Positions 16,725-26,348 of a DNA stretch of 64,000 bases are shown in pieces (position 1 is the stretch's first letter; every line of letters starts with the position of its first letter). The DNA is taken from contig NZ_RBAM01000003.1 in NCBI RefSeq assembly GCF_003626645.1, positions 310,001 to 374,000 of the forward strand, read 5' to 3'. Position numbers and translations under genes: made by a program. The stretch comes from Streptomyces klenkii (GTDB lineage Bacteria; Actinomycetota; Actinomycetes; Streptomycetales; Streptomycetaceae). Under the pieces are notes generated by a model, which saw only the letters and a list, made by a program, of their open reading frames with translations, was not told the DNA's origin and did no database searches.

Positions 16725-17789
16725 TCAGGCGTTGCTCGCGGTGACCCAGCGCTCCAGCGCCCGCCGCGCCGCACCGGAGTCGATGGACTCCGCGGCGCGC
16801 ACCAGCCCGGCGGAGATCTGCTCCGCCAGCGGCGCCTGCGTGGGAGCCAACGCGACCAGCGCCGCGGCGGAGTTCAGCAGCACCGCGTCCCGTACGGGCC
16901 CGGTCTCCCCCGCCAGCAGCCGCCGCGCCACATCCGCGTTGTACGACGCGTCGGCCCCGCGCAGCGCCTCCACGGGCACCAGCTCGATGCCCACGTCCCG
17001 CGGGTCGAAGGTCTCCTCGCGGACCGTGCCGCCGGAGACCACCCACACCCGCGAGGTCGCGGTCGTCGTGAGCTCGTCGAGGCCGTCGTCGCCGCGGAAG
17101 ACCAGCGCCGTGGAGCCGCGCTCGGCGAGCACCCCGGCGAGGATCGGCGCCATCCGCGCGTCCGCGACGCCGGTGGCCTGCGCCCGCACCTTGGCCGGGT
17201 TGGTCAGCGGGCCCAGCACGTTGAAGGTGGTGCGGATGCCCAGCTCGCGCCGTGCTGCGGCCACGTGCCGCAGCGCCGGGTGGAACGTCACGGCGAAGCA
17301 CAGGGTGATCCCGGCCTCCTCCGCCACTTCCGCGACGCGCTTCGGGGTGAGGTCGAGGTTGACGCCCAGCTTCTCCAGGACGTCCGAGGCCCCGCTGGCG
17401 GAGGACGCCGCGCGGTTGCCGTGCTTGACGACCTTCGTGCCGGTGCCGGCCACGACGATCGAGGACATGGTGGAGATGTTGACCGTCTTGGCGCCGTCGC
17501 CGCCGGTGCCCACGATGTCCACGCTGGGGCCGGGCACCTCGATCAGCCGGGCGTGCCCGTACATCGTGCGGACCAGGCCGGAGATCTCGGCGACCGTCTC
17601 GCCCTTGGCGCGCAGGGCGACCAGGAAGCCCGCGATCTGGGCGCCGGTGGCTTCGCCGCGCATGATCCGGTCCATGGCCCAGGCGGTGTCGTCGGCGGTG
17701 AGGTCACGGCCGGTGAGGAGGGCGTCCAGCAGGCCCGGCCAGGAGGGGGCCACCGCGCTGTCGCCGCCTGCCGGGGTCACAACGTTCAT
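16725..17789 (-). CDS. trpD: Anthranilate phosphoribosyltransferase
   Basis: A 354-residue cytoplasmic enzyme that joins anthranilate to PRPP in tryptophan biosynthesis. Diagnostic blocks: GTGGDG (about 93-98) binding [13 protein letters not shown] (121-129) for anthranilate, the [10 protein letters not shown] segment near 190, and the acidic RGDDGLDE metal site near 228. The ATG at 17789 is used; the open frame extends upstream but without family similarity. It stands alone, away from other trp genes, downstream of qcrB and separated from it by a large hairpin. No attenuator peptide was seen in the leader. Confidence 0.93.
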   Translation of the reverse strand: MNVVTPAGGDSAVAPSWPGLLDALLTGRDLTADDTAWAMDRIMRGEATGAQIAGFLVALRAKGETVAEISGLVRTMYGHARLIEVPGPSVDIVGTGGDGAKTVNISTMSSIVVAGTGTKVVKHGNRAASSASGASDVLEKLGVNLDLTPKRVAEVAEEAGITLCFAVTFHPALRHVAAARRELGIRTTFNVLGPLTNPAKVRAQATGVADARMAPILAGVLAERGSTALVFRGDDGLDELTTTATSRVWVVSGGTVREETFDPRDVGIELVPVEALRGADASYNADVARRLLAGETGPVRDAVLLNSAAALVALAPTQAPLAEQISAGLVRAAESIDSGAARRALERWVTASNA

Positions 17790-17871
17790 GGTCCACGCTC
17801 CTGGTGGTCGGTCCGGAGAGCCGGGTTCGTCCCGAGGGCTCTGCCCGCCCAGCCTATCCACCCCCGGAGAC

Positions 17872-17937
17872 AGCGAAGAGCCCCGTCCTGGGGGCACCTC
17901 CCAGCGTTAGCTGGGGGAGCTGGACGGGGCTCTCGCT
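17872..17937 (-). terminator. Long nested hairpin between qcrB and trpD
   Basis: Outer stem pairs 17872-17888 with 17922-17937 (agagccccgtcc / ggacggggctct plus flanking agcg/cgct, one bulge), with an inner ctcccagc/gctgggggag stem. It lies 44 bases after the qcrB stop and ends the respiratory operon. Confidence 0.8.
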
Positions 17938-17980
17938 GTGGCGATCAGCGATCAGTGTGGATCAGGCGTTAGCCCGGAGA

Positions 17981-19606
17981 TCAGTGGTGGCCGTGGCCGC
18001 TCGTGATCTCCTCGTACTCCTCGCGGGTGGCCTTGGGGATCTGGGTCCCCTCGCCGTAGAAGCCCTTGGAGAGCTTCACCTTCAGGCGCTGCCCGGCGCC
18101 GGCCTTGCGGGCCACGCCGTTCTCGTCGAACTCCGGCTCCAGCTCGAGCGGCTTGGGCTGCTCGTGCGCCGTGAGGGTGTGCAGCTGCTCCTGCGAGAGC
18201 GGCTCGTGGACCTCGACGAACTCACCGTGCGGCAGGCGCTTGATGATGCCGGACTCGCGGCCGTGCAGCACCTTGTCGCGGTCGCGGCGCTGCAGGCTCA
18301 TGCAGATCCGGCGGGTCGCGATGAACGTCAGGACCGGCACCACGAAGAAGCCGATGCGGACGAACCAGGTGATGGCGTTGATCGACAGGTGGAAGTGGGT
18401 GGCCCAGAGGTCGTTTCCACCACCGATCAGCAGCACGAAGTACCAGCTGATCCAGGCGGCACCGAAGGCGGTGCGCGTCGGGGCGTTGCGCGGGCGGTCC
18501 AGCAGGTGGTGCTCCCGCTTGTCGCCGGTGACCCAGGACTCGATGAACGGGTACACCGCGATGGCGGCCAGCACCAGCGGGAAGATCACCAGCGGCACGA
18601 AGACGCCGAGGACCAGGGTGTGGCCCCACAGGTTGATCTCCCAGCCCGGCATCACGCGGATGAGGCCCTCGGAGAAGCCCATGTACCAGTCGGGCTGGGC
18701 GCCGGTGGACACCTGGTCCGGGCGGTACGGGCCGATGGCCCAGATCGGGTTGATCGTGGCGATCGCCGCGACGGCCGCGATGACGCCGAAGACCAGGAAG
18801 AAGAAGCCACCGGCCTTGGCCATGTAGACCGGCATCAGCGGGAGGCCGACGACGTTCTTGTTGGTGCGGCCCGGGCCGGGGAACTGCGTGTGCTTGTGGT
18901 AGATCACGAGGATCAGGTGGGCCACGAGCAGACCGAGCATGATGCCCGGCAGCAGCAGGACGTGGATCGAGAAGAACCGCGGCACGAAGTCCGAGCCGGG
19001 GAACTCACCGCCGAAGAGGAACATCGAGATGTACGTGCCGACGATCGGCACGGACAGGATCGCGCCCTCCATGAAGCGGACACCGGTGCCGGAGAGCAGG
19101 TCGTCCGGGAGCGAGTAACCGGTGAAACCGGTGAACATGCCCAGGACGAACAGCAGGAAGCCGAACAGCCAGTTGACCTCACGCGGCTTGCGGAACGCAC
19201 CCGTGAAGAACACGCGCATCATGTGCACGAACATGCCGGCGAGGAAGATCAGCGCCGCCCAGTGGTGGATCTGCCGGATGAGCAGACCGCCACGGATGTC
19301 GAAGCTGATGTTCAGCGTCGACTGGAACGCCTCGGACATCCGCATGCCCTGCATGGGGACGTACGAGCCGTGGTAGACGACCTCTTCCATGCTGGGGTGG
19401 AAGAACAGCGTCAGGTACACACCCGTGAGGATGATGATGACGAAGCTGTAGAGGCAGACCTCACCCAGCATGAAGGACCAGTGGTCCGGGAAGATCTTCC
19501 GCATGTTGGCCTTGGCCAGGGAGTAGATCCCCAGGCGGCCGTCGGCCCAGTCGGCTACCCGCTCGCCTGCGGGTGCCTTGCGGCGGTTGTCAGTCGTAGT
19601 GCTCAT
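17981..19606 (-). CDS. qcrB: Cytochrome bc1 complex cytochrome b subunit
   Basis: A 541-residue membrane protein of the menaquinol:cytochrome c oxidoreductase. The N-terminal half has the four-helix heme b bundle with paired histidines (HHWAALIF near 115; HVLLLPG near 215), and the quinol-oxidation loop follows. As in other actinobacteria it is longer than mitochondrial cytochrome b, with a cytoplasmic tail of about 120 residues (RRICMSLQRRD onward) ending His-rich. Its ATG overlaps the qcrA stop by four bases. It works with QcrA, QcrC and the aa3 oxidase encoded nearby, probably as a bcc-aa3 supercomplex. Confidence 0.96.
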   Translation of the reverse strand: MSTTTDNRRKAPAGERVADWADGRLGIYSLAKANMRKIFPDHWSFMLGEVCLYSFVIIILTGVYLTLFFHPSMEEVVYHGSYVPMQGMRMSEAFQSTLNISFDIRGGLLIRQIHHWAALIFLAGMFVHMMRVFFTGAFRKPREVNWLFGFLLFVLGMFTGFTGYSLPDDLLSGTGVRFMEGAILSVPIVGTYISMFLFGGEFPGSDFVPRFFSIHVLLLPGIMLGLLVAHLILVIYHKHTQFPGPGRTNKNVVGLPLMPVYMAKAGGFFFLVFGVIAAVAAIATINPIWAIGPYRPDQVSTGAQPDWYMGFSEGLIRVMPGWEINLWGHTLVLGVFVPLVIFPLVLAAIAVYPFIESWVTGDKREHHLLDRPRNAPTRTAFGAAWISWYFVLLIGGGNDLWATHFHLSINAITWFVRIGFFVVPVLTFIATRRICMSLQRRDRDKVLHGRESGIIKRLPHGEFVEVHEPLSQEQLHTLTAHEQPKPLELEPEFDENGVARKAGAGQRLKVKLSKGFYGEGTQIPKATREEYEEITSGHGHH

Positions 19607-20658
19607 CCGCGCTCCCAGTAGGCAGGACCGACGGGCTCGGCGAAGTCGCCCATGGCCTCAAGGTAGCCCTTGTCGTTGACCTTGATCCGCAGCTGCGGAA
19701 GGGCGTGGCCGGCCGGGCCGAAGATCACGCGTCCGCCGTCGGAGAGGTCGAAGGTGGACTGGTGGCAGGGGCACAGCACGTGGTGCGTCTGCTGCTCGTA
19801 GAGGCTGATCGGGCAGCCGACGTGGGTGCAGATCTTGGAGAACGCGACGATGCCGTCCGCCGACCAGTCGAGCTCGCGCTTGTCCTTGATGTTCTCCGGG
19901 CGGAGCCGGACGATCATCAGGGCGGCCTTGGCGATCTCCTTCTGGAAGTCGTGGTCCTCCTCCTTCATGCCCTCGGGCATGGCGAAGGTGAGGGACCCGA
20001 CCTGGATGTCCTCGGGACGCAGCGGCTGCAGCGTGTTCTGGTTGATCAGCATCTTGCCCTCGGACCAGGCGGTCTTCCGGAGCTTGGTGCCCGGCAGCGG
20101 TCCGAGGTCGCGCAGCAGCACCACGCCGGAGAGCGGCACCAGGGCCAGCGCGCCGAACATGGTGTTGCGGATCAGCTTGCGGCGGCCGAAGGCCGACTCC
20201 TCAGCGCCCTGCTTGAAGTCCGCCATGACCTTGGCCTTGACGTCCGGCTCGGCGGCGATGGCGTGCCGCTCGTCGGCGACCTCCACGTCCGACATCAGGG
20301 TGCGGGCCCAGTGGACCGCGCCCGCGCCGATGCAGAACAGCGCCACCGCGAGGGTCATGCCCAGCGCGAAGTTCAGGGCGCTGATGTGACCGATCGGGAA
20401 GATGTAGACGATCTTGTCGACCGGCAGGGCCACGTAGGAGGCGATGAAGCCGACCGTGGCCAGCATCGAGAGCAGGAACAGGAAGGCGACCACGCGCTCG
20501 GAGCGCTGGGCCGCCCGCTCGTCCACGTCCTGGATGCGGGGCTCGTGGGGCGGCAGGCCGGGGTCGGCGAACGGGTCGCCGGCCGTCTTCGTCACGGCGC
20601 CGCCGTGTGCGTCCTGCGTGCTCGGCAGGTTCTCTTCTGGAATGTCTTGGCTACTCAT
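19603..20658 (-). CDS. qcrA: Cytochrome bc1 complex Rieske iron-sulfur subunit
   Basis: A 351-residue protein with the actinobacterial design: a long N-terminal region with three transmembrane helices (about 55-75, 88-118 and 170-190) before the Rieske domain. The [2Fe-2S] ligands are in CTHVGC and CPCHQS (about residues 275-300). It passes electrons from menaquinol to the diheme cytochrome c subunit. It overlaps both qcrC and qcrB by four bases, indicating tight translational coupling. Confidence 0.96.
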   Translation of the reverse strand: MSSQDIPEENLPSTQDAHGGAVTKTAGDPFADPGLPPHEPRIQDVDERAAQRSERVVAFLFLLSMLATVGFIASYVALPVDKIVYIFPIGHISALNFALGMTLAVALFCIGAGAVHWARTLMSDVEVADERHAIAAEPDVKAKVMADFKQGAEESAFGRRKLIRNTMFGALALVPLSGVVLLRDLGPLPGTKLRKTAWSEGKMLINQNTLQPLRPEDIQVGSLTFAMPEGMKEEDHDFQKEIAKAALMIVRLRPENIKDKRELDWSADGIVAFSKICTHVGCPISLYEQQTHHVLCPCHQSTFDLSDGGRVIFGPAGHALPQLRIKVNDKGYLEAMGDFAEPVGPAYWERG

Positions 20659-21464
20659 GACTTCTTGGCCTTAGCGGTGTGGGCCGCGACCCAGATGGCT
20701 ACTGCGATCAGCGCGCCCAAGCCGAAGATCCACGCGAACAGACCCTCGCTGACCGGGCCGAGCCCGCCCAGCTCGAGGCCGCCCGGGCTCTCCGACTTGC
20801 TGCTGTTGACCGTGTCGAGGTACGCGACGATGTCCTTCTTGTTCTTCTCCGACAGCGTCGTGTCGGGGAAGGAAGGCATGTTCTGCGGGCCGGTCTGCAT
20901 GGCCTCGTAGATGTGCTTGGGGTCGACGTCCTCAAGCGAGGGGGCGAACTTGCCGTTGGAGAGCGCACCGCCCTTACCGGTGAAGTTGTGGCACTGGGCG
21001 CAGTTGGTGCGGAAGAGCTCCCCGCCCTTGGCGATGTCCGCGCCGTCCGGGCTGTACTGATCCTTGGTCGGGACCGAGGGGCCGGCGCCCAGCGAGGCGA
21101 TGTACGCGGCGATCTGGTCGGTCTCGGCCTGCGAGTAGATCGCCTTCTTGCGGGGGGCCTGGGCACCCTGCTGCTGGAGCGGCATGCGGCCGGTGCGGAC
21201 CTGGAAGTCCACGGCCGCGGCGCCCACGCCGACGAGGCTCGGGCCGTCACTGGTGCCCTGACCGCCGGTGCCGTGGCAGCTTGCGCAGCCCACGGAATAG
21301 AGCTTCTTGCCCTCCTCGATGGCGAGGGACTGGGCGGTTCCATCGGCCTTGGCCGTGTCCGCCGGCGCGAACGCGGCGTACAGCCCCCCAGTGACCGCCA
21401 GCGCGAAGAGTAGGACGACGACCGCCGCCAGCGGATGGCGTCGTCGTGCGGAGAGCTTTTTCAC
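20655..21464 (-). CDS. qcrC: Cytochrome bc1 complex diheme cytochrome c subunit
   Basis: A 269-residue membrane-anchored cytochrome. An N-terminal helix (13-32) exports the protein, two heme c sites CASCH (about 55-59) and CAQCH (about 155-159) follow, and a second hydrophobic helix near 240-260 anchors the C-terminus. The two hemes replace a separate soluble cytochrome c in actinobacteria and hand electrons directly to the aa3 oxidase. It is downstream of ctaE with a 67-base gap, in the conserved order ctaE-qcrC-qcrA-qcrB. Confidence 0.96.
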   Translation of the reverse strand: MKKLSARRRHPLAAVVVLLFALAVTGGLYAAFAPADTAKADGTAQSLAIEEGKKLYSVGCASCHGTGGQGTSDGPSLVGVGAAAVDFQVRTGRMPLQQQGAQAPRKKAIYSQAETDQIAAYIASLGAGPSVPTKDQYSPDGADIAKGGELFRTNCAQCHNFTGKGGALSNGKFAPSLEDVDPKHIYEAMQTGPQNMPSFPDTTLSEKNKKDIVAYLDTVNSSKSESPGGLELGGLGPVSEGLFAWIFGLGALIAVAIWVAAHTAKAKKS

Positions 21465-21531
21465 GGATTACCCCGGTGTCAGGATCTTCTGCGTCGATCT
21501 GGACTGTTGGTCCGGTGCGGGACGGGACCGA

Positions 21532-22152
21532 TTACTTGATCAAGTAGATCGTGGCGAAGAGGCCGATCCACACCACGTCGACGAAGTGCCAGTAGTAGGA
21601 CACGACGATGGCCGCCGTCGCCTGGTGGTGGGTGAACCTCTTGGCCGCGTACGTCCTGCCCAGAACCAGCAGGAAGGCGATCAGACCGCCCGTCACGTGC
21701 AGGCCGTGGAAGCCGGTCGTCAGGTAGAACACCGAGCCGTACGGGTCGGAGGAGAGCGAGAGCCCGTCCTTCTTCACGAGGTCGGTGTACTCGAAGACCT
21801 GGCCGCCGATGAAGATGGCACCCATCACGAAGGTGATCGTGAACCAGGTGCGCAGCTTCTTCACGTCGCCGCGCTCGGCGGCGAAGACGCCGAGCTGGCA
21901 GGTGAGGGAGGAGAGCACCAGGATCGTGGTGTTCGTCGCCGAGAACGGAAGGTTCAGCGAGGACGCCATTTCCTTCCAGTGCTCCGCGCCGGTCACCGAT
22001 CGCAGGGTGAAGTACATCGCGAAGAGGGCCGCGAAGAACATCAGCTCGGAACTCAACCAGATGATGGTTCCGACGCTGGTGAGGTTCGGTCGATTGACCG
22101 ACGGGTGTGCGTGCCCGGTATCTGTTGCTGTTGCAGTCGCCACGACCGACAT
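21532..22152 (-). CDS. ctaE: Cytochrome c oxidase (aa3) subunit III
   Basis: A 206-residue protein with five transmembrane helices, typical of actinobacterial subunit III, which lacks the first two helices of the mitochondrial form. Helix residues such as [15 protein letters not shown] (35-49), [15 protein letters not shown] and [11 protein letters not shown] are diagnostic. It stabilises the catalytic subunit. It is first in the ctaE-qcrCAB unit although the other oxidase subunits lie at 24-27 kb, a split also known from mycobacteria. Confidence 0.95.
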   Translation of the reverse strand: MSVVATATATDTGHAHPSVNRPNLTSVGTIIWLSSELMFFAALFAMYFTLRSVTGAEHWKEMASSLNLPFSATNTTILVLSSLTCQLGVFAAERGDVKKLRTWFTITFVMGAIFIGGQVFEYTDLVKKDGLSLSSDPYGSVFYLTTGFHGLHVTGGLIAFLLVLGRTYAAKRFTHHQATAAIVVSYYWHFVDVVWIGLFATIYLIK

Positions 22153-22389
22153 TATGTCGGTCGCTTATCTCGTGCTCACTCCGGGGGGTGCCGTTCGGTG
22201 TGTCAAGAGCATGTGCGCTGCTCGTACGGCCCAGTGCCGGGGTCCCCCAAAGGGGGGAACCGGACGTTCCGGGGCACAGCGCGGGCCTGACGGACCCTCC
22301 TCCGGAAGGGTGTTCGCGGAGTAGAGTCCGGCCATCGATCAGCTCCACGTCAGATCCACAGCTGTGCCGAACACAAGCCTGGAGGAACG

Positions 22390-22791
22390 ATGCAGCCGAC
22401 GGCCACCGTGCTGGTCTACAGCGACAACGCGGACACCCGCGCACAGGTCCGGCTGGCCGCGGGTCGCAGGCCGGCTCCCGACGTACCGCCGGTCGAGTAC
22501 GTGGAATGCGCGACACTCCCGGGCGTGCTCGCGGCCCTGGAGCGGCACCACGTGGCCGTGTGCGTCCTGGACGGCGAGACGGCGCCCGCGGGCGGCATGG
22601 GGGTGTGCCGGCAGCTGAAGGACGAGGTGTTCCGCTGCCCGCCCGTGCTGCTGCTGATGGGCCGCCCGCAGGACGCCTGGCTGGCCACCTGGAGCCGGGC
22701 CGACGCGGCCGTGACGCACCCGCTGGACCCGGCGGTGTTCGCCGAGGCGCTGGCGGGCCTGCTGCGCAGCCGGAAGGCCGTGGACGCCTGA
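22390..22791 (+). CDS. Orphan receiver-like protein with lost lysine
   Basis: A 133-residue protein comprising one CheY-like alpha/beta domain without an output domain. A candidate phosphoacceptor is the Asp in CVLDGETAP (about residue 59), and acidic residues SDNAD follow strand 1. The position of the invariant Lys-Pro after strand 5 reads THPLDP, so the lysine is His. Phosphorylation-dependent signalling is therefore doubtful. It is divergent from ctaE across 237 bases and convergent with the L,D-transpeptidase. Function unknown. Confidence 0.78.
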   Translation: MQPTATVLVYSDNADTRAQVRLAAGRRPAPDVPPVEYVECATLPGVLAALERHHVAVCVLDGETAPAGGMGVCRQLKDEVFRCPPVLLLMGRPQDAWLATWSRADAAVTHPLDPAVFAEALAGLLRSRKAVDA

Positions 22792-22809
22792 CGGTCCGGC
22801 GGCCGGCGC

Positions 22810-22831
22810 GGCGGGCCCCGCAGGGCCCGCC
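22810..22831. terminator. Hairpin between convergent receiver and L,D-transpeptidase genes
   Basis: Perfect 9-bp GC stem, arms 22810-22818 and 22823-22831, four-base loop, located between the two stops and able to act on both strands. Confidence 0.65.
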
Positions 22832-22837
22832 GGGCGG

Positions 22838-24085
22838 CTAGAGCTCGGGGCGCAGGCGGGCGGCGTCGGCGGGGCTGCTCCCCTGCTTCTTGCCCCCGGC
22901 GAGGGCGCTGCCCTTGCGCCATTCGTCCCAGTCCATGTTCCAGTCGCCGAAGCCGTTGTCGAAGGGCGTCATGGTGGCGCCCGCGCTGCCCACGACCTTG
23001 ACGACGTCACCGACGTGGACGGTGTCGAAGAACCACTTGGCGTTGGCGGTGCTCATGCCGGTGCAGCCGTGGCTGACGTTCTCCCAGCCCTGGGAGCCCT
23101 CGGACCAGGGGGCGGCGTGCACGTACTCGCCGCTCCAGGTGACCCGGGTGGCCCAGTAGACGGGCAGGTCGTAGGAGTCGGCGCTGCCCTCGGCGATGCC
23201 GATGCTGGTGCCGCGCATCCGTACGAAGGATTCCCGGCCCAGGATCACCTTGACCCCGTTGCGGGTGGCGTAGCCGGGTTTGCCGGTGGTCACCGGGATG
23301 GAGCGGATCTCCTTGCCGTTGCGCAGCACGGTCATGCTGTGGGCGCCGGCGTCGGTGACGGCCTCGATGCGGTCGCCGGTGGTCATCGTGACGGGCTTGG
23401 AGGGGCCTCCGTAGAGGCCGCCGCCGACCTTGATGCCGTCGAGGGTGGCGTGCACCTCGACGGTGGAGTTGGCGGGCCAGTACTCCTTGGGCCGGTAGTG
23501 CAGGGTGCGGTTGTCCACCCAGTGCCAGGCGCCCTCCACGGCGGGCTGCGACTCGACCCTGAGGGTGCGTTCGACGACGGCGCGGGAGGCGGGGTCCTGG
23601 ACGGGGGTGCTCAGCTCGGCGGTGATGGGCTGTCCCACCCCGTAGGTGCCGTTCTGCGGGCCGAAACTGACGCGCAGGAGGCGGTCCGCCGGGTTGGTGT
23701 CGAAGCCGATCGTGCGGCGCCCCTGGGCCCCGTCCTCGTCCTCCGTGGTGACGCGGACGGTGTAGTGGGCGCCGGCCGCGAGGGCGCCGGTGCTGTGCCA
23801 GCGGGACCCGTCGGGGGCGAGCTCGCCCTTGACGTAGCGTCCGGCGGCGTCCGTGGCGGTGACGTCCGTGATGCGGTCGTCGCCCCTGGCGGCCACCTCC
23901 AGCGGCTTGCTGGGGTCCGCCTTCTGCCCGTCGCGGGCGCTGGTGAGCTCCACCTGACCGCCGGCGTCGTAGGGCTTGTCCGCCAGCGGGTTGGACGAGC
24001 CGCCGCAGGCGGTGACCCCCACCGCCAGCGCGGTCAGCAGCACGGCGCCGCAGAGCGCCAAGCGGTGTCGAGGTGACTGGGTCAT
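22838..24085 (-). CDS. L,D-transpeptidase lipoprotein with Ig-like domains
   Basis: A 415-residue exported protein. Signal sequence with lipobox VTACGG, giving a lipidated C27. Two Ig-like domains occupy about 40-250, then the YkuD catalytic domain (250-385) with HAAPWSEGSQG and the nucleophile motif SHGCTGMS. These enzymes make 3-3 crosslinks in peptidoglycan and resist most beta-lactams except carbapenems. It is close in architecture to mycobacterial LdtMt2. The tail from 385 is Lys/Ser-rich. Alone in its transcript and flanked by hairpins at both ends. Confidence 0.93.
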   Translation of the reverse strand: MTQSPRHRLALCGAVLLTALAVGVTACGGSSNPLADKPYDAGGQVELTSARDGQKADPSKPLEVAARGDDRITDVTATDAAGRYVKGELAPDGSRWHSTGALAAGAHYTVRVTTEDEDGAQGRRTIGFDTNPADRLLRVSFGPQNGTYGVGQPITAELSTPVQDPASRAVVERTLRVESQPAVEGAWHWVDNRTLHYRPKEYWPANSTVEVHATLDGIKVGGGLYGGPSKPVTMTTGDRIEAVTDAGAHSMTVLRNGKEIRSIPVTTGKPGYATRNGVKVILGRESFVRMRGTSIGIAEGSADSYDLPVYWATRVTWSGEYVHAAPWSEGSQGWENVSHGCTGMSTANAKWFFDTVHVGDVVKVVGSAGATMTPFDNGFGDWNMDWDEWRKGSALAGGKKQGSSPADAARLRPEL

Positions 24086-24168
24086 GTCTCACACCGTAGG
24101 GACGTTCGGGGCGTACGGCCTGTCGGGTGACTGCAAACGGGTGGTTGTGCGCGAGGGCCCCGGGACAC

Positions 24169-24212
24169 GCGAAGGGCCCCGCACACCGGGTGTGGTGTGC
24201 GGGGCCCTTCGC
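24169..24212. terminator. Strong hairpin terminator of the ctaCDF operon
   Basis: Perfect 18-bp stem, arms 24169-24186 and 24195-24212, eight-base loop, 14 bases beyond the ctaF stop on the minus strand. Confidence 0.85.
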
Positions 24213-24225
24213 AGGAGCGAGCTCC

Positions 24226-24624
24226 CTACTGGTTCTGGTTCTCGCCTCGGTAGAACTCGAACACCCAGCCGAAGAGGCCGACCAGGATGATCGGGGCCGA
24301 AAAGTACATCAGCCACCAGCCGAAGCAGATGCTCAGGAAGGCCAGGGCGCCACCGACCGCCAGGGAGAGCGGCTGCCAGCTGTGCGGGGCGAAGAAGCCC
24401 AGCTCGCCGGCGTCGTCGGCGACGTCCGCCTCCTTGTTGTCACCGGCGCCGGTGTCCACCCGGCGTGCGGTGAACGCCAGGTAGTAGCCGACCATGATGC
24501 ACAGGCCGAAGGCCATGAAGAGGGCCGTCGTGCCGGCTGCCTCCTTCGACCACACGCCATAGACACACGCCATGGCGAGGATGAAGACGGAGAGCCAGAT
24601 GAACATCTTGCCCTGGATCTTCAC
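24226..24624 (-). CDS. ctaF: Cytochrome c oxidase subunit IV (actinobacterial)
   Basis: A 132-residue protein with four hydrophobic segments and a central polar loop (60-80), matching the actinobacterial-specific cytochrome c oxidase polypeptide 4. C-terminal blocks FAPHSWQPL and FEFYRGE are typical of the family. It packs against the aa3 oxidase core in the supercomplex. Its ATG overlaps the ctaD stop by four bases. Confidence 0.93.
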   Translation of the reverse strand: MKIQGKMFIWLSVFILAMACVYGVWSKEAAGTTALFMAFGLCIMVGYYLAFTARRVDTGAGDNKEADVADDAGELGFFAPHSWQPLSLAVGGALAFLSICFGWWLMYFSAPIILVGLFGWVFEFYRGENQNQ

Positions 24625-26348
24625 TTGCCGGCCTCCTTGCCACCCGCGAGGGCCTTCTCAGTCGCGAGGTTCTCTTCGAGCTCCAGGGCCGCGATCTCCG
24701 GGTGGTGCAGGTCGAACGCCGGGGATTCGGAGCGGATGCGCGGCAGCGTGAGGAAGTTGTGCCGCGGCGGCGGGCAGGAGGTCGCCCACTCCAGCGAGCG
24801 GCCGTAGCCCCACGGGTCGTCGACCTCGACCTTCTTGCCGTACTTGGCGGTCTTCCAGACGTTGTACATGAACGGCAGGATCGACAGGCCCAGCAGGAAG
24901 GAGCTGATGGTCGAGATGGTGTTCAGCGTGGTGAAGCCGTCGGCGGCCAGGTAGTCCGCGTAGCGGCGCGGCATGCCCTCGGCACCCAGCCAGTGCTGCA
25001 CCAGGAACGTGCCGTGGAAGCCCACGAACAGCGTCCAGAAGGTGATCTTGCCGAGCTTCTCGTCCAGCATCTTGCCCGTGAACTTCGGCCACCAGAAGTG
25101 GAAGCCGGAGAACATCGCGAACACCACGGTGCCGAAGATGACGTAGTGGAAGTGCGCGACCACGAAGTACGAGTCGGAGACGTGGAAGTCCAGCGGGGGC
25201 GAAGCCAGGATGACGCCGGTCAGACCACCGAAGGTGAAGGTGATCAGGAAGCCGGTGGCCCACAGCATCGGGGTCTCGAAGGACAGCGAGCCCTTCCACA
25301 TGGTGCCGATCCAGTTGAAGAACTTCACACCGGTCGGGACCGCGATCAGGAAGGTCATGAAGGAGAAGAACGGCAGCAGCACGCCACCGGTGACGTACAT
25401 GTGGTGCGCCCACACCGTCACGGACAGACCGGCGATCGAGATCGTGGCCGCGATCAGGCCCCAGTAGCCGAACATCGGCTTGCGGGAGAAGACCGGGATG
25501 ACCTCGGAGATGATGCCGAAGAACGGCAGCGCGATGATGTAGACCTCGGGGTGGCCGAAGAACCAGAAGAGGTGCTGCCACAGCAGCGCTCCGCCGTTGG
25601 CCGCGTCGAAGACGTGGGCCCCGAATTTACGGTCCGCCTCCAGGGCGAACAGCGCGGCCGCCAGGACCGGGAAGGCCAGCAGGACCAGGACACCGGTCAG
25701 CAGGACGTTCCAGGTGAAGATCGGCATGCGGAACATCGTCATGCCGGGCGCGCGCATGCAGATGATCGTGGTGATGAAGTTGACCGAACCGAGGATCGTG
25801 CCGAAGCCGGAGAAGGCCAGACCCATGATCCACATGTCGGCGCCGACACCCGGCGAGCGGACGGCGTCCGACAGCGGGGAGTAGGCGAACCAGCCGAAGT
25901 CGGCCGCACCCTGCGGGGTGAGGAAGCCGGCCACGGCGATGATCGAGCCGAACAGGTACAGCCAGTAGGCGAACATGTTCAGCCGCGGGAACGCCACGTC
26001 GGGCGCGCCGATCTGGAGCGGCATGATCCAGTTCGCGAAACCGGCGAACAGCGGCGTCGCGAACATCAGCAGCATGATCGTGCCGTGCATCGTGAACGCC
26101 TGGTTGAACTGCTCGTTCGACATGATCTGCGTGCCGGGACGGGCGAGTTCGGCGCGCATCAGCAGCGCCATCAGGCCGCCGATGCAGAAGAACGCGAACG
26201 ACGTGACCAGGTAGAGCGTGCCGATGGTCTTGTGGTCGGTGGTGGTGAGCCACTTGACCGCATTGATACCGGGCTGCTTCTGGCGGACTGGCGGTGCTGC
26301 CGTGGCTGTCGCGGCGGCGGCACCCTGGGGTTCGTTGAGGATGCTCAC
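24621..26348 (-). CDS. ctaD: Cytochrome c oxidase (aa3) subunit I
   Basis: A 575-residue, twelve-helix membrane protein carrying heme a and the heme a3-CuB site. Visible ligands include the early MHGTIMLL histidine, the [10 protein letters not shown] block with the crosslinked His-Tyr pair, the WAHHMY copper-histidine pair and [11 protein letters not shown] for the two hemes. It reduces oxygen to water while pumping protons. It overlaps ctaC upstream and ctaF downstream by four bases each, so the three are one operon. Confidence 0.97.
   Translation of the reverse strand: MSILNEPQGAAAATATAAPPVRQKQPGINAVKWLTTTDHKTIGTLYLVTSFAFFCIGGLMALLMRAELARPGTQIMSNEQFNQAFTMHGTIMLLMFATPLFAGFANWIMPLQIGAPDVAFPRLNMFAYWLYLFGSIIAVAGFLTPQGAADFGWFAYSPLSDAVRSPGVGADMWIMGLAFSGFGTILGSVNFITTIICMRAPGMTMFRMPIFTWNVLLTGVLVLLAFPVLAAALFALEADRKFGAHVFDAANGGALLWQHLFWFFGHPEVYIIALPFFGIISEVIPVFSRKPMFGYWGLIAATISIAGLSVTVWAHHMYVTGGVLLPFFSFMTFLIAVPTGVKFFNWIGTMWKGSLSFETPMLWATGFLITFTFGGLTGVILASPPLDFHVSDSYFVVAHFHYVIFGTVVFAMFSGFHFWWPKFTGKMLDEKLGKITFWTLFVGFHGTFLVQHWLGAEGMPRRYADYLAADGFTTLNTISTISSFLLGLSILPFMYNVWKTAKYGKKVEVDDPWGYGRSLEWATSCPPPRHNFLTLPRIRSESPAFDLHHPEIAALELEENLATEKALAGGKEAGK

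Noticed and set aside
22240..22262. GTCCCCCAAAGGGGGGAAC dyad between ctaE and the receiver gene
   Set aside because: A short G/C-run hairpin without supporting promoter context; too likely by chance in this composition to call as an operator.
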